The notes under the pieces are model-generated. The model was not told where the DNA came from. It made no database searches and worked only from the letters and a program-made list of their open reading frames with translations. 61,543 bases of DNA, taken from contig NZ_SPFY01000013.1 of assembly GCF_005844325.1 (NCBI RefSeq), forward strand, positions 1-61,543. The letters are read 5' to 3'. The stretch comes from Collinsella aerofaciens (GTDB lineage: Bacteria > Actinomycetota > Coriobacteriia > Coriobacteriales > Coriobacteriaceae). Shown piece after piece: positions 28,753 through 36,787 of this stretch; positions within the stretch are counted from its first letter, which is position 1, and each line of letters begins with the position of its first letter. The position numbers and the translations under genes are program-made.

Positions 28753-29352
28753 TTGGGTCGTACTGGGGATATGACGCCGCCTTTGGGTTGGCGGTTGGGT
28801 GTTGCTGGTGGGGTGGCGCTGGTTGTGCTGCTTGTTGACCAGTTGACCAAGCTTGCGGTTCGTGCCGTGGGCGATGCACTGCATGTGACCGTCATCCCCG
28901 GCGTGATCGACTTCCTGTTTGTCCGCAATATCGGCGCTGCCTTTAGCATGGGCGAGGGGCATGGCATCGCGTTTGCCGTGCTGGCGCTGGCGGTCATTGT
29001 CGCTATTGCCGTGTACCTCGTTCGTGCACCTCATCTCGCCCATCTTGAGGTTGTGGGCATGGCGATGGTTGCGGGCGGTGCTATCGGCAACGCTATCGAT
29101 CGTTTGGCCTTTGGCTTCGTGACCGATTTTATTGCCACCACCTTCATCGACTTTCCCGTCTTCAATGTGGCCGATATCGGCATTACGGTCGGTGTTGTGC
29201 TGGCGCTTATCGGTTACATTTTCTTGAGTCCCGCCGCTCGCGAGGTCGATGCGACTGCTGAGCTCAATGCCCGTGATGAGGCCCGCGCTAAGCGCAAAGC
29301 CAAGCAGCGTGGGGAGCGTGCCCGCAAGATTCGCGAAAGGAATGAGCGTTAA
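28753..29352 (+). CDS. lspA: Lipoprotein signal peptidase
   Basis: LspA removes signal peptides from diacylglyceryl prolipoproteins at the membrane. The 199-residue protein has four hydrophobic segments and the catalytic aspartate motifs GNAIDRLAFG and FNVADIGI, plus VRNIGAAFSMG. A charged C-terminal extension (about 30 residues, Arg/Lys/Glu-rich) is longer than in most homologues. The TTG start at 28753 follows AGGGGA by six bases; ATG 28771 would also give an intact enzyme but has poorer spacing. The stop overlaps the next ATG by one base. Confidence 0.93.
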   Translation: MGRTGDMTPPLGWRLGVAGGVALVVLLVDQLTKLAVRAVGDALHVTVIPGVIDFLFVRNIGAAFSMGEGHGIAFAVLALAVIVAIAVYLVRAPHLAHLEVVGMAMVAGGAIGNAIDRLAFGFVTDFIATTFIDFPVFNVADIGITVGVVLALIGYIFLSPAAREVDATAELNARDEARAKRKAKQRGERARKIRERNER

Positions 29353-30365
29353 TGGCCGACATCCATATTCTTGTTGCCGACGATTGCTCTGGCCAGCGTC
29401 TCGACGGCTTTCTGGGTGCCAACGACGGCTGCCCCACGCGCTCTGCCTGCGCGCATTTGATCGAGGGCGGCGCCGTAATCGTGAACGGCGAGACCTGTCT
29501 GTCAAAAAAGTATGCCGTACGCGCCGGTGACCGCATCTCGGTCGACCTGCCCGAGCCGCACGATCCCACCGATGTGATTCCCGAGGCCATCCCGCTCGAC
29601 ATTCGCTATGAGGACGACTATCTCATTGTGCTCTCCAAGCAGCGCGGGCTGGTGTGCCATCCCGCCCACGGCCACGAGAGCGGCACGCTTGCGAACGCCT
29701 TGGTCTACCACTGCGGTATCGATCATCTTGGTACCGTGCAGGGTGAGGACCGCCCCGGCATCGTGCATCGCCTGGATCGCGATACCTCGGGCCTTATGCT
29801 CGCGGCAAAAGACGACGACACCCAGCGCGCGCTTCAAAATCTCATTCGCACGCGTACGCTCGACCGCCGCTATATCACGCTTGTCCACGGGCACATCGCC
29901 ATGGACGAGGGCACCATCAATACCGGTATTGCCCGATCGACGCGCGACCGTGTCAAGATGGCGGTTTCTGACGATCCTTTCGCCCGCCAGGCCATTACGA
30001 CCTTTAAGGTCCTCGAGCGCTTCGATTCCATGCGTTTTGACGACGGCTATACGCTCGTTGAGTGCCATCTGTTTACCGGTCGCACGCACCAGATTCGCGT
30101 GCATATGCGTCATATCAACCACGCCTGCGTGGGCGATCCACTCTACGGCAAGTGCGATGCGCGCGCCGACCAGGGCCTGACCAGGCAGTTCCTTCATTCC
30201 TGGCGCGTGGCGTTCGACCATCCCGTGACGGGGGAGCGCATTGAGTGCCGCGACGAGTTGCCGTGGGATCTCGCTGCGGTTCTCGACGATCTGGCTCCGC
30301 GCTCGCTCGGTCGCACGGCCGTTGGAGATGAAATCGTTCCGCAGCTCGGTCTTCTCGAAGCCTAG
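29352..30365 (+). CDS. RluA/RluD-family 23S rRNA pseudouridine synthase
   Basis: The 337-residue protein has an N-terminal S4 RNA-binding domain (RLDGFLGAND...SACAHLIEGGAVIVNG, shown in part). The catalytic motif is HRLDRDTSGLML around residue 138, with the aspartate in RLDRDTSG. It converts uridines in 23S rRNA helix loops; which of the RluD, RluC or RluA targets applies is uncertain. The lspA-rluD pairing is widespread, and the genes overlap by one base. Confidence 0.92.
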   Translation: MADIHILVADDCSGQRLDGFLGANDGCPTRSACAHLIEGGAVIVNGETCLSKKYAVRAGDRISVDLPEPHDPTDVIPEAIPLDIRYEDDYLIVLSKQRGLVCHPAHGHESGTLANALVYHCGIDHLGTVQGEDRPGIVHRLDRDTSGLMLAAKDDDTQRALQNLIRTRTLDRRYITLVHGHIAMDEGTINTGIARSTRDRVKMAVSDDPFARQAITTFKVLERFDSMRFDDGYTLVECHLFTGRTHQIRVHMRHINHACVGDPLYGKCDARADQGLTRQFLHSWRVAFDHPVTGERIECRDELPWDLAAVLDDLAPRSLGRTAVGDEIVPQLGLLEA

Positions 30366-30383
30366 CCAGTATTAGGTGGTTTC

Positions 30384-30410
30384 TTGAACTCGGTAAGCCT
30401 GCGGTAAGAT
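30384..30410 (+). promoter_or_regulatory. Possible promoter of the glycosyltransferase gene
   Basis: TTGAAC at 30384-30389 and TAAGAT at 30405-30410 are 15 bases apart; AGATAT two bases on gives 17. It is placed about 40 bases before the start codon. Confidence 0.45.
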
Positions 30411-30447
30411 ATACGATTGTTTACGTTACGCGTTGCTGGGAGCCTGC

Positions 30448-31743
30448 ATGCTCGCCTTTTTACAAACCAACACACCCATCGTGATCTTCAACCAGATTGT
30501 CGTCACGCTGCTCACGGTCTGCTTTCTGTACCAGGTGGTCTTCTTTGTCATTGGTGCTCTTCGTGGCGAGGTCGCGCCTCCCAAGGCCAAAAAACTCCAT
30601 CGCTATGCCTTTTTTATTGCGGCGCATAATGAGGAGGCCGTGATCGCCAACCTCGTTCGCTCCATCAAGGACCAGGATTATCCGTCCGAGCTCATCGAGG
30701 TTTTCGTGGTCGCCGATGCCTGCACCGACAACACGGCGCAGCTCGCGCGCGAGGCCGGTGCCATTGTTTACGAGCGCAATGACCTGGCCCGCAAGGGCAA
30801 GAGCTGGGTCATGGACTTTGGCTTCGACCGCATTCTCAACGAGTATCCCGACACGTTTGAGGGCTACTTTATCTTCGATGCCGATAACGTTATCTCCCGC
30901 GATTACGTTTCCAAGATGAATGATGCCTTTGACCAGGGCTTCCATGTGGTCACGAGCTATCGCAATTCCAAGAACTTCGGCAGCTCGTGGATCTCGGCAG
31001 CTAATGCCACGTGGTATCTACGCGAGGCGCGCTTCCTCAACAACGCGCGTAATATCTGCAAGACGTCCTGCGCTGTTTCGGGTTCGGGTTACCTTATCTC
31101 GTCAAGCGTTATCGAGGGCATGCACGGTTGGCAGTTCCACACGCTGACCGAGGACATTCAGTTCACTACGTTCTGCGCTATTCACGGTATTCGCATTGGC
31201 TATGCGCCGGCGGAGTTCTTTGACGAGCAACCCGTGACGTTCAAGGCATCCTGGAAGCAGCGTATGCGCTGGACCAAGGGCTTTTACCAGGTGTTCTTTA
31301 CCTACGGTAAGCATCTGGTCAAGTCGACGTTCCGCTATCATCGCTTTGCCGCCTACGACATGTTCATGACGATCGCCCCGGGTATGCTGCTATCGCTGAT
31401 CTCGATGCTCGCTAATGCGACGTTCTTGATTGTGGGTGGCCTTTCGCATGGTTTCTTGGCTACCGAAGTCGAGATGCAGGCGTGCGCCGCTTCGCTCATT
31501 ATGACCTTCGCCATGATGTATCAGACCTTCTTTATCCTGGCGCTGCTCACGACTATCTTTGAGTACAAGCACATTCACTGCGCGCAAAAGTGGCGTCTGG
31601 TGACTAACCTGTTTACCTTCCCGATCTTTATGTTCAGCTATATCCCCATCACGGTGGCCGCGCTGTTCCTGAAGGTCGACTGGGTTCCTACCCAGCACGC
31701 CGTCAACGTTACCCTTGACGAGGTCATGCAAGGCGCCAAATAA
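30448..31743 (+). CDS. Membrane processive glycosyltransferase, family 2 (BcsA-like)
   Basis: The 431-residue protein has an N-terminal membrane helix, a GT-A catalytic domain and about four C-terminal membrane segments. Visible motifs are FFIAAHNEEAVIANLV, the DxD region YFIFDADNVISRDYV, TEDIQFTTFCAIHG and the processive signature QRMRWTKGF (QxxRW). Such enzymes synthesise or extrude surface polysaccharide from a nucleotide sugar. The sugar and polymer are unknown and no other polysaccharide genes are adjacent. The ATG at 30448 is preferred because GGGAG lies five bases upstream. Confidence 0.85.
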   Translation: MLAFLQTNTPIVIFNQIVVTLLTVCFLYQVVFFVIGALRGEVAPPKAKKLHRYAFFIAAHNEEAVIANLVRSIKDQDYPSELIEVFVVADACTDNTAQLAREAGAIVYERNDLARKGKSWVMDFGFDRILNEYPDTFEGYFIFDADNVISRDYVSKMNDAFDQGFHVVTSYRNSKNFGSSWISAANATWYLREARFLNNARNICKTSCAVSGSGYLISSSVIEGMHGWQFHTLTEDIQFTTFCAIHGIRIGYAPAEFFDEQPVTFKASWKQRMRWTKGFYQVFFTYGKHLVKSTFRYHRFAAYDMFMTIAPGMLLSLISMLANATFLIVGGLSHGFLATEVEMQACAASLIMTFAMMYQTFFILALLTTIFEYKHIHCAQKWRLVTNLFTFPIFMFSYIPITVAALFLKVDWVPTQHAVNVTLDEVMQGAK

Positions 31744-31751
31744 CCACCACC

Positions 31752-31792
31752 AAAACCACCGCAAAGGGGACAGGCACCTTTGTGGTGGTTTT
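31752..31792 (+). terminator. Terminator with GGGGACAGG repeat core
   Basis: AAAACCACCGCAAAGG at 31752-31767 pairs with CCTTTGTGGTGGTTTT at 31777-31792 with one G-T pair. The middle reads GGACAGGCA. It is a sibling of the 23933-23972 element and ends the glycosyltransferase gene. Confidence 0.8.
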
Positions 31793-31824
31793 TGCTTTTG
31801 CGATGCAGCTCGAGGAGGAGTCCG

Positions 31825-32247
31825 ATGGTCTATATCCCGTTTTGGATTTGCATCTTTGCCGGCGTGGCAATTGATGCCCTAGAGCGACGGTTTCCCAATG
31901 GGCTTGCCGGCGCATGTGCCGTGGCGGCGTTGGCGGGCGTTTGGCTCGACCTCGGTTTGAACACAGCGCTTGACCACGCCGGTCTTGCGGTCATCGTCTA
32001 CCTTGCCCTTGTGCTCACTGAGTCGCTCTGGCGGCGCCTTCGCCACGCGCCGGGCATCGGCATGGGGGATGCCAAGGCGCTCTTCGCGCTTTGCACGCTC
32101 GACCCTATGGGTGGCATCGTGGCATTTGCCGTCGCACTCCTGGCCCTGGCCCTCTCCTGCCTCTTCACAAAATCGCGCTCCCTGCCATTGCTCCCGTTTT
32201 TAGTGCCGATTTTTGCCATAATCGAGGTCGTGGGCTGCACTTTGTAA
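31825..32247 (+). CDS. A24-family prepilin-type aspartyl peptidase (TadV/CpaA-like)
   Basis: The 140-residue, very hydrophobic protein carries both catalytic aspartates of type IV prepilin peptidases: Asp17 in AIDALERRFPNG and Asp82 in the GxGD motif GIGMGDAK. It lacks the N-terminal methyltransferase domain of PilD, as do TadV/CpaA proteins. AGGAGGAG precedes the ATG at 31825. No pilin or secretion gene is in the window, so its substrate must be encoded elsewhere. Confidence 0.78.
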   Translation: MVYIPFWICIFAGVAIDALERRFPNGLAGACAVAALAGVWLDLGLNTALDHAGLAVIVYLALVLTESLWRRLRHAPGIGMGDAKALFALCTLDPMGGIVAFAVALLALALSCLFTKSRSLPLLPFLVPIFAIIEVVGCTL

Positions 32248-32278
32248 CCGATTGCGCATCCTTCTTAAGGAGCATGCC

Positions 32279-33526
32279 ATGGCAACTAATCAAGAAACGG
32301 CCGTCATTAAGGCGCGCATGGACCGTATTCCCTCGGCGTTGTCGCCCGAGCTTGTCGAGCGCATTGCCGCCGATCGTGCTTCGGGCTATGTCAACCCGTA
32401 TCGTTGCAACGACGATCAGGTCATTCGTCGTATTGATCGCGCCGCCGACAAAGGCACGCTTATGCGTCCGGCGTTTATGCGCGATACTGAAAAGATACTT
32501 CATCTTCCGGCGTACACCCGTTATGCAGGCAAAACGCAGGTCTTTAGCTTCCGTTGCAATGACGATCTGTCACGCCGCGGTTTGCACGTGCAGCTCGTCT
32601 CCCGCATTGCGCGCGATATCGGTCGCGCCCTGGGGCTCAATTGCGATCTGATCGAGGCGATTGGCCTGGGTCACGACTTGGGACACACGCCTTTCGGCCA
32701 TGCCGGCGAGCGCTTCCTCAACGATATCTATCATGAGCGTACGGGGCGTTATTTTTTCCATAACGTGCAGTCGGTCCGCGTGCTCGACGCACTGTACGGC
32801 CGCAACGTGTCGCTCCAGACGCTCGACGGCGTGCTATGCCATAACGGCGAGTACGAGCAACGTGTGTTTGAGCTCTCGGACATGGGCTCCTTTGACCAGT
32901 TTGACCAGACGGTTGAGGATTGCATTGCCACGGGCTATAGCGCAATTGAGCATCTGCGTCCCATGACGCTCGAGGGCTGCGTCGTTCGCATCTCGGATAT
33001 TCTTGCCTACGTCGGTCGTGACCGTCAGGATGCGATCGCGGCGGGCCTGCTTTCGCCCGACGCTTTTGATGATGGCCGGGGCGGTGCCTACAACAGTTGG
33101 ATCCTCACGCATGCCTCCATCGATATCGTTGAGCACAGCTATGGTAAGCCGCGCATCGGGATGAGCGAGGACCTGTTTGAGGAAATTCGCCGAGCCAAGC
33201 GCGAGAACTACGAGAAGATCTATAGCAAGGGCGGTATCGAAGGCGATTCCGAGGCGGAGCTGCGCGAGGCGTTCGTAAAGCTCTACGACCGTTGCCTGCG
33301 GGATCTTAACAGTGGCGACGAGTCCTCTTACATCTTTAAGCACCATATTTCGCGCATTGAGCAGCAGCTTTCCTACTATGATCGCACCTATGCCTGGCAG
33401 GACGACAAGGATCAAGCCGTGGTGGATTATATCGCGAGCATGACGGACGGTTATTTCTGCGAGCTGACGAGCAAGCTGTTCCCTGGTCTGGAGTTTCCGC
33501 ACCGTACCTATATTAACGAACGGTAG
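32279..33526 (+). CDS. dGTP triphosphohydrolase-like HD-domain protein
   Basis: The 415-residue protein is a dNTP triphosphohydrolase of the HD superfamily. It has TRYAGKTQVFSF, a first His in GLHVQLVSRIARDIGRALG, the HD pair in GLGHDLGHTPFGHAGE and the downstream SDILAYVGRD aspartate. It would convert dNTPs to nucleosides and triphosphate, helping dNTP balance. The start ATG 32279 has AAGGAG six bases upstream. Another HD hydrolase role cannot be excluded. Confidence 0.85.
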   Translation: MATNQETAVIKARMDRIPSALSPELVERIAADRASGYVNPYRCNDDQVIRRIDRAADKGTLMRPAFMRDTEKILHLPAYTRYAGKTQVFSFRCNDDLSRRGLHVQLVSRIARDIGRALGLNCDLIEAIGLGHDLGHTPFGHAGERFLNDIYHERTGRYFFHNVQSVRVLDALYGRNVSLQTLDGVLCHNGEYEQRVFELSDMGSFDQFDQTVEDCIATGYSAIEHLRPMTLEGCVVRISDILAYVGRDRQDAIAAGLLSPDAFDDGRGGAYNSWILTHASIDIVEHSYGKPRIGMSEDLFEEIRRAKRENYEKIYSKGGIEGDSEAELREAFVKLYDRCLRDLNSGDESSYIFKHHISRIEQQLSYYDRTYAWQDDKDQAVVDYIASMTDGYFCELTSKLFPGLEFPHRTYINER

Positions 33527-33586
33527 TTCGTATTAATTCGGTATACTGTTAGTGGAAAACGTTTTTGATTGATACACGGGATGGCT

Positions 33587-34936
33587 ATGGACGACCTTTT
33601 TTCTGCTTCGACGCGCGAGCGTTCCTTTCAGAATGCGCCGCTTGCGGTGCGCATGCGCCCCAATTCGCTCGACGAGTACGTGGGCCAGCAAAAGGCCGTC
33701 GGTAAGGGTTCATGGCTGCGTGCCGCGATCGAGCACGACGTGCTTTCGAGCGTGATTCTGTACGGGCCTGCCGGTACGGGCAAGACGACGCTGGCCCACA
33801 TTATCGCCAACCATACCAAGAGCGAGTTTGTTGAGGTCAGCGCCGTCACGGGTACCGTGAAGGACCTGCGTCGTGTGATTGATGAGGCCAAGACGCGCCT
33901 GAATACGTACGACCGCCGCACCATTCTATTCATCGATGAGATTCACCGCTTCTCTAAGTCGCAGCAGGATGCCCTGCTGCATGCAGTTGAGAACCGTACC
34001 GTCATTATGATTGGCGCTACGACAGAGAACCCGTACTTTGAGGTCAACTCGGCACTGTTGTCGCGCGGGCGCGTGGTGGAGCTTGAACATCTGAAGGATG
34101 AGGATATCGCCACGCTTATTGAGCGTGCGCTCGAGGCACCACAGGGCTTGAACGGAAAGTTCTCGGCCGATGAGGATACGGTCAAGACCATTTGCACGCT
34201 GGCAGCGGGTGACGCTCGCTCGGCGCTCACGACGCTCGAGCTTGCGAGCGAGATTGCCGTCACGCGTTCCGATACCGAGGGAACGCCAGCGCCTGCGGCG
34301 GGGGAGCGCTATCCCATCACCGTGGATGACGTGAAGATTGCCAACCCGCGTCGCGGCTTTACGTATGACAAAAACGGCGACATGCACTACGACATCATCA
34401 GTGCGTTCATCAAGTCCATGCGCGGTAGTGACCCCGATGCCACGATCTATTGGCTCGCGCGCATGATCGATGCTGGGGAGGATCCTAAGTTTATCGCTCG
34501 CCGCATTATGATTCACGCTTCTGAGGATGTTGGCAACGCCGACCCGCAGGCGCTTTTGGTGGCGCATGCCGCGTTTAAGTCTGCCGAGGTCATTGGCTAT
34601 CCCGAGTGCCGCATTAACCTGGCTCAGGCTGCACTCTATGTGTGCTTGGCGCCAAAATCCAACGCGTGTGAGGCTTCGATCGATGCGGCGCTGGCCGATA
34701 TCCATTCTAGTGGGCTTCGCGAGGTGCCGAGTTATCTGCGCGATCGCCATCGCCCGGGCAGCGATGAATACGGTGTGTATAAGTATCCACATGATTATCC
34801 CGAAGGCTGGGTCGATCAGCGCTATTTGCCCGAAGGCTTGGAACGCGGTGCATTTTGGCAGCCTGCCGGGCGCGGCTGGGAAGAGTGGCGCGTAGAGCAA
34901 AGCGAACGAGACCGCAGCGGGAATGCACCGAGGTAG
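33587..34936 (+). CDS. rarA: Replication-associated recombination protein RarA/MgsA
   Basis: RarA is a clamp-loader-like AAA+ ATPase acting at stalled forks. The 449-residue protein has LAVRMRPNSLDEYVGQQ, Walker A YGPAGTGKTTLAH, Walker B ILFIDEIHRFSKSQQD, sensor 1 IGATTENPYFEVN and the C-terminal RarA domain SAFIKSMRGSDPDATIYWLARM. The ATG at 33587 matches homologue starts; ATG 33581 is two codons upstream. Confidence 0.93.
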   Translation: MDDLFSASTRERSFQNAPLAVRMRPNSLDEYVGQQKAVGKGSWLRAAIEHDVLSSVILYGPAGTGKTTLAHIIANHTKSEFVEVSAVTGTVKDLRRVIDEAKTRLNTYDRRTILFIDEIHRFSKSQQDALLHAVENRTVIMIGATTENPYFEVNSALLSRGRVVELEHLKDEDIATLIERALEAPQGLNGKFSADEDTVKTICTLAAGDARSALTTLELASEIAVTRSDTEGTPAPAAGERYPITVDDVKIANPRRGFTYDKNGDMHYDIISAFIKSMRGSDPDATIYWLARMIDAGEDPKFIARRIMIHASEDVGNADPQALLVAHAAFKSAEVIGYPECRINLAQAALYVCLAPKSNACEASIDAALADIHSSGLREVPSYLRDRHRPGSDEYGVYKYPHDYPEGWVDQRYLPEGLERGAFWQPAGRGWEEWRVEQSERDRSGNAPR

Positions 34937-35036
34937 CTGCTGATAATTTTGTCCCACGTTGCTGCTCTTGGCATGTTCGGTCCCCTTTGGGGTACCATGA
35001 AAAGCGTCTGTATTTCGATTCTTCCGGGAGGCTTGT

Positions 35037-35624
35037 ATGAGTCCCATTCAAATCGCCCTGCTGCTGCTCGCCGTTGCCGGCGTGTGGGCCATCGCTGAGC
35101 TCGCGCTTACCCTGCGCAAGACCCGCAATGTTGTCGACTCGCTCGATAAGACCGTGAACGACCTCAACAACACCATCGCCGAGGCTCAGCCTGTGGTGGC
35201 AAAGCTCGATGGCGCTGTCGATGAGCTTACGCCGGCGCTTGCCCAGATGGAGCCGCTGCTTAAGTCGAGCAAGACGGCAGTTGATGCCCTTACCTCCAAT
35301 CTCGTAGAGGTCGAAGCCGTGGTTCGCGACATTTCCGAGGTTACGGGCAGCATGGCCGAGGCCAGCAATGCTGTGTCGAGCGTGACCGACTCTGCCGCCG
35401 GTGCTGTGCAGAAGCTCTTCAATAAGGTGAAGGCTCCTGCAGCCGACGCCGATCGCAAGCTCGCCGCTGCCGCTGCGGAGGCCGAGCAGCCTACCGAGCG
35501 CGTCCTAATTGGCGAGGACGAGGCCGCCGCGGGCGACGATGATGGTCAGAAGTCTGTATCCAAGCCGGCTCAGTATTACACCTATACGCCCGCCGAGACC
35601 TCTGAGGAGTCCTGCGATGAGTAG
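35037..35624 (+). CDS. Membrane-anchored coiled-coil protein (DUF948-like)
   Basis: The 195-residue protein has one N-terminal membrane segment (about residues 5-24) followed by a long coiled coil with spaced Leu/Val residues resembling DUF948 proteins, then a low-complexity Ala/Glu/Asp-rich tail. No enzyme motif is visible. It overlaps the anti-sigma gene by eight bases and lies first in the sigma operon. A role in envelope-stress sensing fits the context but is inference. Confidence 0.6.
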   Translation: MSPIQIALLLLAVAGVWAIAELALTLRKTRNVVDSLDKTVNDLNNTIAEAQPVVAKLDGAVDELTPALAQMEPLLKSSKTAVDALTSNLVEVEAVVRDISEVTGSMAEASNAVSSVTDSAAGAVQKLFNKVKAPAADADRKLAAAAAEAEQPTERVLIGEDEAAAGDDDGQKSVSKPAQYYTYTPAETSEESCDE

Positions 35625-35994
35625 CGAAACAACCTGCCCTATCACGCTGACCGTTGCCGGTGACCCGCGTCTCGCTCGCCTTGTGCGCATGACGGCAGCC
35701 AACGTTGGTGCCCTGTGCTCTATGTCTGTCGATCGCATCGAGGACATCCGCATGGCTGCTGAGGAGGCTTTCATCTTTGGTTGCACCGCGGTCGACTGCG
35801 ATGACATCACCATCAAATTCGATGTCGATGAGACCCACGTTGGCATGACTATTACCTTTGGCGACCAGGCTACGGTCGATGAAGACGACCAGGCTGCGGT
35901 GTATGCCGAGCTCATCCTCGCGAGCGTGTGCGACTCCTACGAAAAGACTACGGCGCCCCTGACGCTTTCCCTCGACCTCAAGGCGGATATCTAA
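35617..35994 (+). CDS. RsbW-like anti-sigma protein with degenerate ATP-binding boxes
   Basis: The 125-residue protein aligns with the GHKL fold of RsbW/SpoIIAB: ARLVRMTAANVGALCSMSVD, then DIRMAAEEAFIFGC where RsbW has its N box. The expected Asn of the N box is Phe here, the G1 box DxGxG is replaced by GDQATVDEDD, and the GLGL G2 motif is absent. It sits two bases before the sigma factor gene. It can probably still bind sigma but may not phosphorylate an anti-anti-sigma partner. No RsbV gene is adjacent. Confidence 0.72.
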   Translation: MSSETTCPITLTVAGDPRLARLVRMTAANVGALCSMSVDRIEDIRMAAEEAFIFGCTAVDCDDITIKFDVDETHVGMTITFGDQATVDEDDQAAVYAELILASVCDSYEKTTAPLTLSLDLKADI

Positions 35995-35995
35995 T

Positions 35996-36787
35996 ATGAC
36001 CGAACGTTCCCGGAGCGGCAAGACCGCTTGGGACAAGGAGAAAACCCGCGAGCTGTTTCGTCGTTACAAGGAGACCGGTGATCCGGACGCCCGTGAGCAG
36101 CTCGTCATGTCCCATATGAACCTGGTAAGGTTTCTTGCCAACAAATTTAAGAATCGCGGCGAGCCGCTCGACGACCTCATGCAGGTCGGCTATCTGGGCT
36201 TGCTCAAGGCTATCGACCGTTTTGATCCCGAGCGCGGACTCGAGTTCACGACGTTTGCGACACCCACTATCCTGGGCGAGATCAAACGGCATTTTCGCGA
36301 CAAGGGCTGGAGTGTGCGCGTACCGCGTCGTCTGCAGGAGCTCTCGGCCAAGGTCAACCAGGCTACTGACAAACTTACCAACGAGCTGCAGCGTTCGCCC
36401 AAGGTTGAGGAGATCGCTGAGTATCTAGATGTGACTGTCGATGAGGTCCTCGAGGCTATGGAATCGTCTTCGGCCTATACCTCGGTGCCCATCGAGGCTC
36501 CTGGTGCGTCCGATTCCGACGATGCCCCTTCGATTCTCGACCGTTACGCCGACGACGACAACGAGCTCGACTTTACTGATGACCGCCTAGTGATCGAGGA
36601 AGCCATCCGTGATTTCTCGCCGCGCGAGCGCGAGGTGATCGAGCTGCGCTTTCTGAAGGGCATGACCCAGATCGAGATCGCCAAGAAGCTGGGTATTTCT
36701 CAGGTGCAGGTTTCGCGTCTGCTGCGCCGCACGCTTAAGAAGATTCAGGACAAGATCGACCCCGACGGAGTGATGATTCGTTCATGA
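35996..36787 (+). CDS. RNA polymerase sigma factor, SigB/SigF family
   Basis: The 263-residue group 3 sigma factor has region 2 in MSHMNLVRFLANKFKNRG and LMQVGYLGLLKAIDRFDPE. Region 3 includes LQELSAKVNQATDKL and QRSPKVEEIAEYLDVTVDEV. Region 4 is the helix-turn-helix MTQIEIAKKLGISQVQVSRL. Members direct general stress or sporulation genes; in a non-sporulating gut bacterium, stress response is more likely. It is coupled to the RsbW-like gene before it and overlaps the AI-2E gene by four bases. Confidence 0.9.
   Translation: MTERSRSGKTAWDKEKTRELFRRYKETGDPDAREQLVMSHMNLVRFLANKFKNRGEPLDDLMQVGYLGLLKAIDRFDPERGLEFTTFATPTILGEIKRHFRDKGWSVRVPRRLQELSAKVNQATDKLTNELQRSPKVEEIAEYLDVTVDEVLEAMESSSAYTSVPIEAPGASDSDDAPSILDRYADDDNELDFTDDRLVIEEAIRDFSPREREVIELRFLKGMTQIEIAKKLGISQVQVSRLLRRTLKKIQDKIDPDGVMIRS

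Noticed and set aside
34979-34997. GGTCCCC-TTT-GGGGTACC hairpin as a SigB-type promoter for the sigma operon
   Set aside because: GGGTAC resembles a SigB -10, but no GTTT-type -35 lies at the right spacing. I could not support autoregulation.
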